DNA of 64,000 nucleotides from an uncultured Colwellia sp. (GCA_913058395.1 CAJXQI010000021.1:1-64000), one strand, 5' to 3'. Counted from the stretch's first letter, positions 46,663 to 56,334 are shown. Numbers and translations: made by a program. Notes: generated by a model from the sequence alone, not told the origin.

Positions 46663-46770
46663 GTTGGAGGCATTAATTAACCTTACTCATTATATTTGAT
46701 GTTTTAGGATGCCACAGGCTTGCGCCATTATGGGCAAGATGGTTAATTACATTATCAGCACCCTCCAAGT
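46663..46770. repeat. imperfect inverted repeat in the thrS upstream region
   Basis: GTTGGAGGCATTAATTAACC at 46663-46682 is answered by GGTTAATTAC...CCCTCCAAGT at 46741-46770, with some extra bases in the right arm. The inner 58 bases have no gene. It looks like a small mobile-element remnant inside the 507-base gap (46559-47065). The rest of the gap, including the thrS promoter region, shows nothing I can name. Confidence 0.45.
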
Positions 46771-47065
46771 TATAAGCAGAAAAACGCACTACTAAAGGAC
46801 GGTTTTAGCCAAGTAATAAGGGGGATTACGGCTAATTGTATTTATGCTAATAAAAGTAACGGTAGTAAAGTTGTTTTTGGAGGGGAAATTGGCAGCGTGA
46901 ATACTGTACTTAATACCTGCTTTCGGGTACTCTACGGCGAATTTCCTTGGTGTTTATTAAAAAATGCAGTAAGTGTATTAATAAATACTGAGTCATCATA
47001 CAAATGCAAAAATAATTTAAATCAAGTGACACTTCGTATGTGCCACCACTGAAAAAGGAAAATAC

Positions 47066-48976
47066 ATGCCTGTAATTACTCTCCCTGACGGTAGTCAACG
47101 CTCTTTTGAACAAGCAGTTTCTGTAATGGACGTTGCCCTAGATATTGGTCCTGGTCTTGCGAAAGCAACTATAGCAGGTCGTATCAATGGCGAACTTGTC
47201 GATGCTTGTGAATTAATTAATGAAGATGCAGCGTTGCAACTTATTACCAGTAAAGATGCCGAAGGACTTGAGATTATTCGTCACTCTTGCGCGCATTTAT
47301 TAGGTCATGCTATTAAGCAATTATGGCCAAATACAAAAATGGCTATTGGCCCGACAATCGAAAACGGTTTTTATTATGATGTTGATTTAGAAGAGTCAAT
47401 CACCGAAGACGATTTAGTTAAGCTAGAAAAGCAAATGACTACGCTGGCTCGCACGGGTTATGAAGTCATTAAGAAAACAGGTACGTGGCAAGATGCTTAC
47501 GATGCCTTTACTGAGCGTGGCGAAACTTATAAGCTAGAAATTCTTGATGAAAATATTGATAAGTCAGACACACCTGCGCTTTATCATCATCAAGAGTACA
47601 TTGATATGTGTCGTGGTCCACATGTGCCAAGCATGCGTCATTGTCATCACTTTAAATTAATGAAAGTTGCTGGCGCTTATTGGCGTGGCAATTCTGAAAA
47701 CAAAATGTTGCAACGTATTTACGGCACAGCATGGGCTGATAAAAAGCAACTTAAAGCTTACATCGTTCGTTTGGCTGAAGCTGAAAAGCGTGATCACCGT
47801 AAAATTGGTAAAACCTTAGATTTATTCCATTGGCAAGAAGAAGCGCCAGGCATGGTGTTTTGGCACAATGATGGTTGGACTATCTATACTGAATTAGAAA
47901 AGTTTGTTCGTGAGAAATTACACGAATATGACTACGACGAAGTTAAAGCGCCAATGATGATGGACAGAAGTCTTTGGGAAAAGTCAGGTCACTGGGATAA
48001 GTATGCCGACGGCATGTTTACTACTGAATCTGAAAAGCGTGAATATGCGATTAAACCAATGAACTGTCCAGGTCACGTACAGATATTTAACCAAGGGTTG
48101 AAATCGTACCGTGATTTACCATTACGTATTGCTGAGTTTGGTTGTTGTCATCGTAATGAACCATCAGGCTCTTTACATGGCTTAATGCGCGTACGTGGCT
48201 TTACGCAAGATGATGCTCATATTTTCTGTATGGAGTCGCAAGTTCAAGCTGAAGTGACTAAATGTATCGAAATGGTATATGACGTTTATGGTTCATTTGG
48301 TTTTGAAGATATTGTAGTTAAATTGTCAACTCGCCCTGAAAACCGCATCGGTAGTGATGAAATTTGGGATAAAGCTGAAGCAGGTTTAGCGCAAGCTTTA
48401 ACAGACAGTGATATTAAGTTTGAGTACTTACCAGGTGAAGGTGCTTTCTACGGTCCTAAAATTGAATTTACCTTAATGGACTGTTTAGGCCGTGCTTGGC
48501 AATGTGGTACCGTGCAACTTGATTTTGCACTACCAGAGCGTTTAGGCGCAACTTATGTTGGTGAAGACAACGAAAGATATATTCCGGTAATGATTCACCG
48601 TGCAATTTTAGGATCATTAGAACGTTTTATCGGTATTTTGATCGAAGAGTACACAGGTAAATTCCCAACCTGGTTATCACCAATTCAAGCAACTGTGATG
48701 AATATTACCGATAAACAGGGCCAATATTGTGAAAAAGTTGTTAAAAAACTAAAAGAAAGTGGATTTAGAGCAAAACTAGACTTGAGAAATGAGAAGATAG
48801 GCTTTAAAATCCGCGAGCATACTTTAAAGCGTGTTCCGTATTTGTTAGTTGTTGGCGATAAAGAAATGGAAGCTGGCGAAATTTCAATACGAACTCGAAG
48901 TGGTGAAGATTTAGGAACAATGTCGGTTGACGACTTTATTGCTAATTTATCTGATGAAGTTAAGGCTCGCAGATAA
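47066..48976 (+). CDS. thrS: threonyl-tRNA synthetase
   Basis: 636 residues. TGS domain (1-61, [14 protein letters not shown]), editing domain with [14 protein letters not shown] (His pair, about 73-77) and class II catalytic core: motif 2 [28 protein letters not shown], zinc-binding Cys in KPMNCPGH, motif 3 near [17 protein letters not shown], then the anticodon-binding domain. Charges tRNA-Thr. AAGGA ribosome binding site. First gene of the translation cluster, 96 bases before the infC initiation codon. Confidence 0.97.
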   Translation: MPVITLPDGSQRSFEQAVSVMDVALDIGPGLAKATIAGRINGELVDACELINEDAALQLITSKDAEGLEIIRHSCAHLLGHAIKQLWPNTKMAIGPTIENGFYYDVDLEESITEDDLVKLEKQMTTLARTGYEVIKKTGTWQDAYDAFTERGETYKLEILDENIDKSDTPALYHHQEYIDMCRGPHVPSMRHCHHFKLMKVAGAYWRGNSENKMLQRIYGTAWADKKQLKAYIVRLAEAEKRDHRKIGKTLDLFHWQEEAPGMVFWHNDGWTIYTELEKFVREKLHEYDYDEVKAPMMMDRSLWEKSGHWDKYADGMFTTESEKREYAIKPMNCPGHVQIFNQGLKSYRDLPLRIAEFGCCHRNEPSGSLHGLMRVRGFTQDDAHIFCMESQVQAEVTKCIEMVYDVYGSFGFEDIVVKLSTRPENRIGSDEIWDKAEAGLAQALTDSDIKFEYLPGEGAFYGPKIEFTLMDCLGRAWQCGTVQLDFALPERLGATYVGEDNERYIPVMIHRAILGSLERFIGILIEEYTGKFPTWLSPIQATVMNITDKQGQYCEKVVKKLKESGFRAKLDLRNEKIGFKIREHTLKRVPYLLVVGDKEMEAGEISIRTRSGEDLGTMSVDDFIANLSDEVKARR

Positions 48977-49072
48977 CCATTCGGTAGTATAAACACGCAA
49001 CATTATTATTTACCCCAAGTAAGTCAACTATAGTACTTACTTGGTAACAACGTTCTTTGGAGGAACATGGCT

Positions 49073-49621
49073 ATTAAAGGTGGACAACGAGGCGGGCAGA
49101 AAGAGCCAGCACATCGTTTAAATGAGTTGATTACTGGTATTGCAGGTAACGAAGTTCGTTTGATTAAATTTGACGGAGAACCTGGTGGTATCGTCACATT
49201 AGATGAAGCAATGGATCAAGCTGAAGAAGCCGGTGTAGATCTTGTTGAAATTAGCCCAACAGCTAAACCTCCTGTTCTTAGAGTTATGGATTACGGCAAG
49301 TTTCTTTATGAGAAATCTAAAGAACAAAAAGAACAGCGTAAAAAGCAGAAACAAATACAGGTTAAGGAAATTAAATTCCGTCCTGGTACAGATGAAGGCG
49401 ATTATCAAGTTAAACTACGTAACTTGAAACGCTTTTTAGAAGGTGGCGATAAAGTTAAAGTAACTTTACGTTTCCGTGGTCGCGAAATGGCCCACCAAGA
49501 ACTAGGTTTAGAACTTCTAACTCGTGTTAAAAAGGATTTAGAAGAGCTAACAGTAGTAGAATTCTTCCCTCGTAGAGCGGAAGGACGACAAATGGTGATG
49601 GTTCTAGCACCTAAAAAATAA
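49073..49621 (+). CDS. infC: translation initiation factor IF-3 (probable AUU start)
   Basis: 182-184 residues. N domain with [27 protein letters not shown], linker rich in Lys/Gln, C domain with [26 protein letters not shown] and MVLAPKK at the end. In E. coli infC begins AUU-AAA-GGC-GGA; here the equivalent AUU-AAA-GGU-GGA is at 49073, two codons after an ATG at 49067. The GGAGG at 49059-49063 is three bases from the ATG but nine from the AUU. I therefore place the start at AUU, the codon that underlies IF-3 autoregulation; ATG 49067 remains possible. Confidence 0.95.
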   Translation: MKGGQRGGQKEPAHRLNELITGIAGNEVRLIKFDGEPGGIVTLDEAMDQAEEAGVDLVEISPTAKPPVLRVMDYGKFLYEKSKEQKEQRKKQKQIQVKEIKFRPGTDEGDYQVKLRNLKRFLEGGDKVKVTLRFRGREMAHQELGLELLTRVKKDLEELTVVEFFPRRAEGRQMVMVLAPKK

Positions 49622-49639
49622 TCAATATTTGGTATATGC

Positions 49640-49816
49640 AAGTAGTTAACATTTTCGAATGTTAGCTCACCAGTATTGTTTTTAACGGGTAAACTTAGGC
49701 CTGCAAGTAGAATCTTGCGCTGTTTTCAGTGACAAGATTTTCGCCTAATTTACTAAATTTCAATGGCAACACCTTAAATATGAAAATATTTATTGTGTGA
49801 ATGCGGAGTAATATTC
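49640..49816 (+). promoter_or_regulatory. infC-rpmI leader with hairpins (candidate L20 autoregulatory region)
   Basis: Two stem-loops lie in this 195-base gap: TAACATT-TTCG-AATGTTA at about 49648-49666 (a UUCG tetraloop) and AATCTTG...CAAGATT at about 49711-49738. In E. coli L20 represses rpmI-rplT by binding a structure in this interval. The match is positional only; I did not reconstruct the known pseudoknot. Confidence 0.4.
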
Positions 49817-50011
49817 ATGCCTAAAATGAAAACCAACAGTGGTGCTGCAAAGCGCTTCAAAAAAACAGCTAATGGCTACAAGTTCAAACAAGCTGGTCTT
49901 CGTCATATCTTGACTAAGCGCCGTACTAAAGTAAAACGTCACCTTCGTGCGAAAAGCATGATTGCGGCTGCTGACATTAAGTCAGTTAAAAAACTTTTAC
50001 GTCACGGTTAA
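49817..50011 (+). CDS. rpmI: 50S ribosomal protein L35
   Basis: 64 residues, [20 protein letters not shown] at the start, very basic, with the family's [18 protein letters not shown] 49817 follows GGAG by eight bases; an earlier in-frame ATG at 49793 is not the start. Precedes rplT by 15 bases. Confidence 0.96.
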   Translation: MPKMKTNSGAAKRFKKTANGYKFKQAGLRHILTKRRTKVKRHLRAKSMIAAADIKSVKKLLRHG

Positions 50012-50014
50012 TAG

Positions 50015-50383
<369 letters not shown>

Positions 50384-50404
50384 GTTTGAGATATTAGCTC
50401 TTTG

Positions 50405-50437
50405 AAAAGGACGCCCTAGGCGTCCTTTTCTTTTTTC
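50405..50437 (+). terminator. rho-independent terminator after rplT
   Basis: Perfect 11-bp stem AAAAGGACGCC / GGCGTCCTTTT with a CTA loop, followed by a T-rich tract. Confidence 0.92.
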
Positions 50438-50583
50438 AAAATTTAAAAAGTTGACTAATAGGTCAACGAAATGAAAACATTAAAATGAAGGGTTAACTAA
50501 ATTGGTTTATAACAGCAACAAGCCTGTTTAGTTAAAAGTTTAATTTAATCTGTAACGTAATTATAGGAATCTAAGGTCTTATT

Positions 50584-51687
50584 ATGAGTTTAGCTGATCA
50601 AGTTTTAGCGGTGAATGATGATTTACCTATTCGCACTGACGCTCCGGTGCACAGTGGAAAAGTGCGCTCTGTATACTGGTTAACAGCAGCTGATAGTCGT
50701 CGATTAATTGAAGAAAAAGGCTATGACGTTGCCGAAGATACGCCGTTGGCCATTATGCTGATCAGCGACAGAATTTCTGCTTTCGATTGTATTTGGCGTG
50801 GTGAAGGTGGCATGAAAGGCGTTCCAGGAAAAGGGGCGGCATTAAATGCTATTTCAAATCATTGGTTTAAGTTATTTAAAGAACAAGGCTTAGCAGATAG
50901 CCATATTTTAGATATTCCACATCCATTTGTTTGGATCGTGCAAAAAGCTAAACCAGTAATGATTGAAGCGATTTGTCGTCAGTATATTACTGGTTCAATG
51001 TGGCGTTCATACACGAAAGGTGAACGTGAATTTTGTGGAATTAAATTAACTGAAGGTCTTGAAAAAGACAGCAAGTTACCTGAATTACTACAAACCCCAT
51101 CAACTAAAGGTATTTTGGAAGGTATTTCAGGTGTGCCAGCGGTTGATGATGTCAACATTACCCGCAAAAGTATTGAAGATAACTTTGCTGCCTTTAATTT
51201 TAAATCGTTAGATGATATTGCGCTTTATGAAAAGTTTCTAACCGAAGGCTTTGATGTTATTTCTGATGCTCTTGCCAAGCTCGACCAAATTTTTGTTGAT
51301 ACAAAATTTGAATTTGGCTACGTAAAAGATCGCAGTGGTAATAACAAACTCATCTATATGGACGAAGTAGGGACACCCGACTCATCACGTATTTGGGATG
51401 GTGAGCAGTATCGTGCAGGTAAAGTTGTTGAAAACTCAAAAGAAGGTTTTCGTCAGTTATTATTAAATCATTTCCCAGATGCTGATATTCTTTTAAATAA
51501 GGATCGTATGGCAGAACGAGAAGCACTAGCTCGTGATAACGAATTGCCTGAGTCAGTATTAATGGCTGTTTCAGAAACCTACATTGCGATTGCAGAAAAA
51601 ATAACCGGTGAAAAAATTGTTTTATCTGAAAATCCTAAGCAAGAAGTGATTAATATTTTGCGTGATGAATATCAGTTGATTGACTAA
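50584..51687 (+). CDS. purC: SAICAR synthase, long form
   Basis: 367 residues, longer than the about 237 of E. coli PurC; the long form is usual in several marine gammaproteobacteria. SAICAR-synthetase core: [12 protein letters not shown] (ATP site), [28 protein letters not shown] (in parts), [17 protein letters not shown] and [16 protein letters not shown]. Converts CAIR and aspartate to SAICAR in purine synthesis. I see no PurR-like palindrome upstream. Followed by a terminator. Confidence 0.93.
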   Translation: MSLADQVLAVNDDLPIRTDAPVHSGKVRSVYWLTAADSRRLIEEKGYDVAEDTPLAIMLISDRISAFDCIWRGEGGMKGVPGKGAALNAISNHWFKLFKEQGLADSHILDIPHPFVWIVQKAKPVMIEAICRQYITGSMWRSYTKGEREFCGIKLTEGLEKDSKLPELLQTPSTKGILEGISGVPAVDDVNITRKSIEDNFAAFNFKSLDDIALYEKFLTEGFDVISDALAKLDQIFVDTKFEFGYVKDRSGNNKLIYMDEVGTPDSSRIWDGEQYRAGKVVENSKEGFRQLLLNHFPDADILLNKDRMAEREALARDNELPESVLMAVSETYIAIAEKITGEKIVLSENPKQEVINILRDEYQLID

Positions 51688-51713
51688 CTTAATATTCTTT
51701 TTTTAATATTTAG

Positions 51714-51738
51714 AGCCTTGCATTAGCGGGGCTTTTTT
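51714..51738 (+). terminator. rho-independent terminator after purC
   Basis: AGCCTTGC / GCGGGGCT (8 bp, two G-U pairs), loop ATTA, then six T. Confidence 0.85.
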
Positions 51739-51802
51739 ATATTTAAAATAGGGGAATAGGAAAAATGCTTGTTAATTTTTATTTATAATTTTGTAAAGAA
51801 AC

Positions 51803-51831
51803 TTGACAGATATTACAGAGAGTAGTTAAAT
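51803..51831 (+). promoter_or_regulatory. sigma-70-type promoter for pilZ and the GYF genes
   Basis: Perfect -35 TTGACA at 51803-51808, 17-base spacer, and a -10-like TTAAAT at 51826-51831, 77 bases before the pilZ ATG. It is the only such pair I see in the gap after the purC terminator. Confidence 0.5.
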
Positions 51832-51907
51832 GATGCGTTAAAATAATAAGGTAGTAGGTTGGTGTTTATACAATTTAAACTACTAAAAGTAGGGACTTAT
51901 ATAAACA

Positions 51908-52234
51908 ATGGAAAGTATTTTATTAGAATATTATGACAACGCTGATCTTTATGATTCATACATGCCTTTTTTTAAGCATGGTGGATTATTCTTTCGTACT
52001 GATGATAGTTACGATTTAGGAACAGAAATTAATCTTCATGTAAGCCTTCCAGATTCTTTGGAATCTACTAGTGTTAAGGCACAGGTAAGCTGGGTTACTC
52101 CTCATAATGCTCAAAATGGTAATGATGCGGGTATTGGCGTCATGTTCATTGAAGATTTAGATAATTTAAGTCAACAAATCGAAAATGCAATTACGCTTAT
52201 GATGAACTCAGATAAACCTACTTTGTCTATGTAA
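51908..52234 (+). CDS. pilZ: PilZ-domain protein, type IV pilus PilZ-like
   Basis: 108 residues. YDSYMPFFKHGGLFFRTDDSYDLGTEI, VSWVTPHNAQNGNDAGIGVMF (in parts) and the C-terminal SDKPTLSM follow Pseudomonas PilZ closely (YMPFIKNGGLF, SDKPTHTM as I recall them). Like that protein it lacks the RxxxR and DxSxxG c-di-GMP motifs, so it probably acts by protein contact in pilus assembly. No holB or tmk is adjacent, unlike the usual pilZ context. Two GYF_2/coiled-coil genes follow at 64 and 55 bases. Confidence 0.8.
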   Translation: MESILLEYYDNADLYDSYMPFFKHGGLFFRTDDSYDLGTEINLHVSLPDSLESTSVKAQVSWVTPHNAQNGNDAGIGVMFIEDLDNLSQQIENAITLMMNSDKPTLSM

Positions 52235-52298
52235 TTAAGTTTGGTAATGTTAGTCATTAATTGTTAATGTAATTAAAAATGTAGTAAAAGGTATCGTA

Positions 52299-52727
52299 AT
52301 GGATAAATGGTTTCTTCTAGATAATGGTAAAATAGTTGGTCCCTTCGATTTAACCGAAGCACAAAAGTTAGTGGCAAGTAATCCATATTTATATGCGTGG
52401 CAGCCATCATATACTCATTGGACTCCGGTGAATCAAATTAGCCAATTTACTATCGCTGATAATATTCCAACTCCTCCTGTCGATATTCCTGAAGAACTAA
52501 TGGATGCTTTTGTTGAAGGAGAGCGTCAGCTTATTTCTAAACTTGATAATTTAGATGAGCAAATGTCACCGATTACAGGTGATATTTCTAAAGTAACGGA
52601 AGAACTTAATCGTTACCAAAAACTAACGCACAGCTTAAACAATGAAATAAAGACTGCTATTGCGGCCATTGAGCAACAGTATGCTGCCCTACAGCAAAAC
52701 CTTGTGACAAAAAGTAAATTAACTTAG
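52299..52727 (+). CDS. GYF_2-domain coiled-coil protein (short paralogue)
   Basis: 142 residues. N-terminal GYF_2-like domain: WFLLDNGKIVGPFDLTEAQKLV and AWQPSYTHWTPVNQIS (about 4-47). A Pro-rich spacer (about 56-63), then about 75 residues of helical coiled-coil (FVEGERQLISKLDNLDEQ ... AAIEQQYAALQQNL). No signal or membrane segment, so cytoplasmic. GYF-type domains bind proline-rich peptides. It aligns along its whole length with the next gene, a clear tandem duplication. Confidence 0.7.
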   Translation: MDKWFLLDNGKIVGPFDLTEAQKLVASNPYLYAWQPSYTHWTPVNQISQFTIADNIPTPPVDIPEELMDAFVEGERQLISKLDNLDEQMSPITGDISKVTEELNRYQKLTHSLNNEIKTAIAAIEQQYAALQQNLVTKSKLT

Positions 52728-52782
52728 TACTTAATTTTATAATGTCATCCGTTAATGTAATTCCAGCAGAAGAAGATAAATA

Positions 52783-53997
52783 ATGAATACATGGATTTTT
52801 TCGAAAAACGGTCAAGTCACCGAACCATTAGACTTAGCGTCAGCAAAAAAATATGTTGTAGAAAATAATGATGCTTATGGTTGGCAGGCAAGCTACACAC
52901 AGTGGCTGCCAGTAAATAGCATTAATGAATTTTCAGCATTATTACCTGAACGTAAAGTAGGTGCTCAACTTCCGCAAAAAATTGTTGATGAGTTTTTATC
53001 GAAAGAACAAGCATTAAGCAAGCGATTAGAGCAATTTAATAAAGAGCTTGCTAGTGGCGAAGCCATCGCGCAGGAATTTGAACAAGAAATTGCAAATTAT
53101 AAGCAATTAACGGTTAATCTTAGTGATGAAGTGAAAGGCAATATCAATGAAATTGAATTGCAGTATCATGAATTGCAAAATCAGCTAAATGTTATTAGAC
53201 AAAGTGTTCAGACATCACAGCAAGAATTATCTGGTATTGTAAAAGACTTTAATCAGAAAGTTTCAGAGAAGTCAGTAGTAAAAACGCCAGTTTCTGTAAA
53301 AGCAGCCGTGACTCCTCCTCCTACAGTAAAAAGTCAGCCTTCAAGTGATCTACCTAAGCCGGACGTAGAGAAAGATCCTACGAATGCTTCTGTTATCAAA
53401 TTAGTACCAGAAACTGAACCTTCAGCAAATGTAGTAGTAGAGAAAAAAGTAGAAACTGCAGTGAGTACTGAAAAAAAATCAGATACTTTAAATAGTGCAG
53501 ATGAAGAACAAAAAGCTGAAAAGCAAGTTGATGGGAAAGCTATTAACACACGCGCACCGAGACCAACAGGTGCGAAAGTTATCAGTACCCGTTCTAATAT
53601 TCCTACACCTAAGCATATGGGAAGTATTAAAAACGACAGTGCAAACACTAGCGTTAATGAAAAGCCTAAAGAAGCAACGATAGCGAAAGACACTTTAGCA
53701 AATGAAAAAGCTAATCAAGTTGCTACAGCGAAAGAAAAAGTGCTTCAAAAAGAAGTTGAGTCAGTTGATGATGATCAAAAACTGCAGACAAAACTTGAGT
53801 CGGGTGTAAAAAATATATTTAAATCAGTTTTTACCAAAGAAGAGCCTAAGTCTACGAAGAATAAGTTTTCCGATTTAGTTGGCAATGATGGTAAGAGTTC
53901 GAATGTGGAGTCCATTGAGGCTAAAGTTGAAGCTAAAGTTGAAGTAGAAATTGATGATGAAGCTTCAAAAGCACCTCGTCGAAGAAGACGCAGATAA
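52783..53997 (+). CDS. GYF_2-domain coiled-coil protein with long disordered tail
   Basis: 404 residues. The first about 135 residues align with the preceding gene (WIFSKNGQVTEPLDLASAKK; GWQASYTQWLPVNSINEF; then coiled coil to about 165). The rest is low complexity, Lys/Glu/Ser/Thr-rich and probably disordered. It has a basic patch KAINTRAPRPTGAKVISTR (about 250-268) and ends in six arginines after a run of acidic residues. It may be a scaffold whose basic end contacts nucleic acid or membrane; that is inference. It is followed by a terminator, closing a pilZ-GYF-GYF unit. Confidence 0.65.
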   Translation: MNTWIFSKNGQVTEPLDLASAKKYVVENNDAYGWQASYTQWLPVNSINEFSALLPERKVGAQLPQKIVDEFLSKEQALSKRLEQFNKELASGEAIAQEFEQEIANYKQLTVNLSDEVKGNINEIELQYHELQNQLNVIRQSVQTSQQELSGIVKDFNQKVSEKSVVKTPVSVKAAVTPPPTVKSQPSSDLPKPDVEKDPTNASVIKLVPETEPSANVVVEKKVETAVSTEKKSDTLNSADEEQKAEKQVDGKAINTRAPRPTGAKVISTRSNIPTPKHMGSIKNDSANTSVNEKPKEATIAKDTLANEKANQVATAKEKVLQKEVESVDDDQKLQTKLESGVKNIFKSVFTKEEPKSTKNKFSDLVGNDGKSSNVESIEAKVEAKVEVEIDDEASKAPRRRRRR

Positions 53998-54039
53998 AGA
54001 ATAAATGCTTAAAACGTAGCTAATTTTCAATTGATATAG

Positions 54040-54066
54040 AGCCTCGCAATCGCGGGGCTTTTTTAT
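54040..54066 (+). terminator. rho-independent terminator after the GYF genes
   Basis: AGCCTCGC / GCGGGGCT with loop AATC and a T-run. Its sequence is very like the purC terminator at 51714. Confidence 0.85.
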
Positions 54067-54376
54067 GGAATAATAAAAAAGCCAATACCTTGGAGCTTTT
54101 AAATAGCACAGGGTTTAAATGGGTGGATACCATACTCAGGCTGTTAATAGCATTACCATCAGTTGTTTCTATTTTCCATATACTAATTTCGTTGGCCCTG
54201 TATTTTCTAGGTATTCAATATCAAGGAAGGGGGTCTATCTGAATCATATTTTATTAATTAAATGTTCGCTAACATAGCGGCGTTTGATATCACATCCATG
54301 TTTCAGGTACTTCTCATTAAACTCTTATTTTCTCTGCTTAATTTTGTTAGAGCCTAATAAACAAACCTTTATGTGA
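54067..54376. other. intergenic stretch, nothing definite
   Basis: 310 bases between the GYF terminator and the NtrC-type sites of glnK. AT-rich and without a convincing ORF, repeat or RNA. Confidence 0.6.
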
Positions 54377-54392
54377 TGCACCAAAATAGCTC
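54377..54392 (+). promoter_or_regulatory. NtrC-type site 1 upstream of glnK
   Basis: TGCACCAAAATAGCTC: a good left half (TGCACCA) and a degenerate right half of the NtrC enhancer consensus. It begins 32 bases before site 2, about -138 from the predicted start. Confidence 0.45.
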
Positions 54393-54408
54393 TTTTTTGT
54401 TTCTTAAT

Positions 54409-54425
54409 TGCACTGCTTTGGTGCT
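54409..54425 (+). promoter_or_regulatory. NtrC-type site 2 upstream of glnK
   Basis: TGCACTGCTTTGGTGCT is a close match to NtrC enhancer sites of E. coli glnA (TGCACCAACATGGTGCT as recalled). Centre about 98 bases upstream of the predicted sigma-54 start. Confidence 0.65.
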
Positions 54426-54487
54426 TTTAAACTCACGTATTTGTCTTGTTTTGTTTTAGTGCATTGTTTTGATGACGTTTTTAACTG

Positions 54488-54504
54488 TGGGTATAAATGG
54501 TGCT
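54488..54504 (+). promoter_or_regulatory. sigma-54 (-24/-12) promoter of glnK-amtB
   Basis: GG at 54490-54491, exactly ten bases, then GC at 54502-54503 within GGTGCT. The predicted start is near 54515, about 54 bases before the glnK ATG. Two NtrC-type sites lie upstream at the distances seen in glnA. Confidence 0.6.
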
Positions 54505-54538
54505 TACTACCATCTAAATAATAAATTTAAAAATCTAA

Positions 54539-54907
<369 letters not shown>

Positions 54908-54981
54908 GTCTTGTTAGCTTGATGAATTTATATATCAGAATTTTGTTAGCTGTAATTGAAAATTAGAATGTGGATGTAAAA

Positions 54982-56274
54982 ATGAAAAAAATAATGATCA
55001 CACTTTTCGCTTTAACTTTCTCTTTACCCAGTCTTGCGGTAGAGCCTGCGCTTAATGGCGCTAATACTGCTTGGATATTAACGTCTACGGCGTTAGTTTT
55101 ATTGATGACCTTACCAGGGCTTGCCTTGTTTTATGGCGGATTAGTACGTAGAAAAAATATTTTATCTATTTTGATGCAGTGCTTTGCTATTGCAGGAGTC
55201 TCATCTATTTTATGGTTTGTTTTGGGGTACAGCTTGGCTTTTGGCGAAGGTAATGCTTGGATAGGTGATTTTAGTAAAGTATTAATGGCTGGAGTCACTA
55301 AAGATGCACTTTCTGGTGACATACCTGAAAGTCTCTTTATGTTATTTCAAATGACCTTTGCGGTAATAACCCCTGCGCTTATTATTGGTGCATATGCGGA
55401 AAGAATGAAGTTCTCCGCAGTATTAATTTTTTCAGGGCTATGGTTGTTAGTGGTTTATGCGCCTGTAACGCATTGGGTTTGGGGGGGGGGCTGGTTGGCA
55501 CAGCTCGGGGTTTATGATTTTGCTGGTGGCATTGTTGTTCACATTACCGCAGGTGTAGCGGCATTAGTTGCAGCCGTTGTATTAGGACCACGTCACGGTT
55601 TTCCTAGAACGCCTATGTTACCTCATAACCTTACTATGACAGTGACTGGTGCTGGTATGTTGTGGGTTGGTTGGTTTGGCTTTAATGGTGGTAGTGCTTT
55701 GGCCGCTAATGGCGATGCTTCTATGGCAATGTTAGTGACACACTTGTCTGCTTCCGCCGGGGCGCTAACTTGGGCAGCTATTGAGTGGAAAAAGTTTGGT
55801 AAAGCCAGTGTTTTAGGTGCGGTTACCGGAATGGTTGCTGGTTTAGGCACAATCACGCCCGCTTCTGGTTTTGTTGGACCTGGTGGCGCTTTAATTATTG
55901 GAGTTGCTGCCGGTATCGTTTGTTTCTATTCAACGGTCTATATTAAACAAAAACTTAAAATAGATGATTCCTTAGATGTTTTTCCTGTGCATGGTGTTGG
56001 CGGTATATTGGGGACATTGCTCGCTGGTGTATTTGCATCGACCGAACTTGGCGCTTTTAGTGGTTATGGATATGCTGAAGGCATTAGTACGATGTTAGGA
56101 CAAGTTAGTGTGCAATTAGTCGGTATTGGCTCAACCATTGTTTATACAGCAATAGTGTCTTACCTATTATTTAAATTAGTTGCGCTTATGACTAAAGGTT
56201 TACGAGTATCAAAAGAGCAAGAAATAACCGGCCTTGATTTGATTGAACATGATGAGTCTGGTTACAACCTGTAA
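54982..56274 (+). CDS. amtB: ammonium transporter AmtB
   Basis: 430 residues from ATG 54982, with a cleavable signal (to about SLAV) and 11 helices. Amt motifs: LFYGGLVRRKNILS, HWVWGGGWLAQLGVYDFAGGIVVHITAG (twin-His region begins; in parts), WVGWFGFNGGS and DVFPVHGVGGILGTLLAG. The codons for Trp-Gly-Gly-Gly-Trp contain ten consecutive G (55481-55490), unusual in this AT-rich gene. Forms a trimeric NH3/NH4+ channel controlled by GlnK. A GTG at 54970 is a less likely start. Terminator at 56306. Confidence 0.95.
   Translation: MKKIMITLFALTFSLPSLAVEPALNGANTAWILTSTALVLLMTLPGLALFYGGLVRRKNILSILMQCFAIAGVSSILWFVLGYSLAFGEGNAWIGDFSKVLMAGVTKDALSGDIPESLFMLFQMTFAVITPALIIGAYAERMKFSAVLIFSGLWLLVVYAPVTHWVWGGGWLAQLGVYDFAGGIVVHITAGVAALVAAVVLGPRHGFPRTPMLPHNLTMTVTGAGMLWVGWFGFNGGSALAANGDASMAMLVTHLSASAGALTWAAIEWKKFGKASVLGAVTGMVAGLGTITPASGFVGPGGALIIGVAAGIVCFYSTVYIKQKLKIDDSLDVFPVHGVGGILGTLLAGVFASTELGAFSGYGYAEGISTMLGQVSVQLVGIGSTIVYTAIVSYLLFKLVALMTKGLRVSKEQEITGLDLIEHDESGYNL
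55481..55490 (+). repeat. G10 homopolymer within amtB
   Basis: Ten consecutive G encode part of WGGGW using GGG-GGG-GGC codons. It is the only such tract I noticed in the window and would shift the frame of amtB if one G were gained or lost. Confidence 0.95.
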
Positions 56275-56305
56275 ATCATAACTTGCATGTTTAAGCACTG
56301 AGAAC

Positions 56306-56334
56306 AAAAGGCTTCTATAAAGAAGCCTTTTTAT
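56306..56334 (+). terminator. rho-independent terminator after amtB
   Basis: Stem AAAAGGCTTCT / AGAAGCCTTTT with loop ATAA and a T-run. Confidence 0.92.

Noticed and set aside
50438-50583. PurR operator before purC
   Set aside because: No ACGCAAACGTTTGCGT-like palindrome found by eye.
53334-53693. 119-codon leftward frame over the disordered tail of the long GYF protein
   Set aside because: Low-complexity antisense of a Lys/Glu/Ser-rich region; such regions often give open antisense frames by composition alone.
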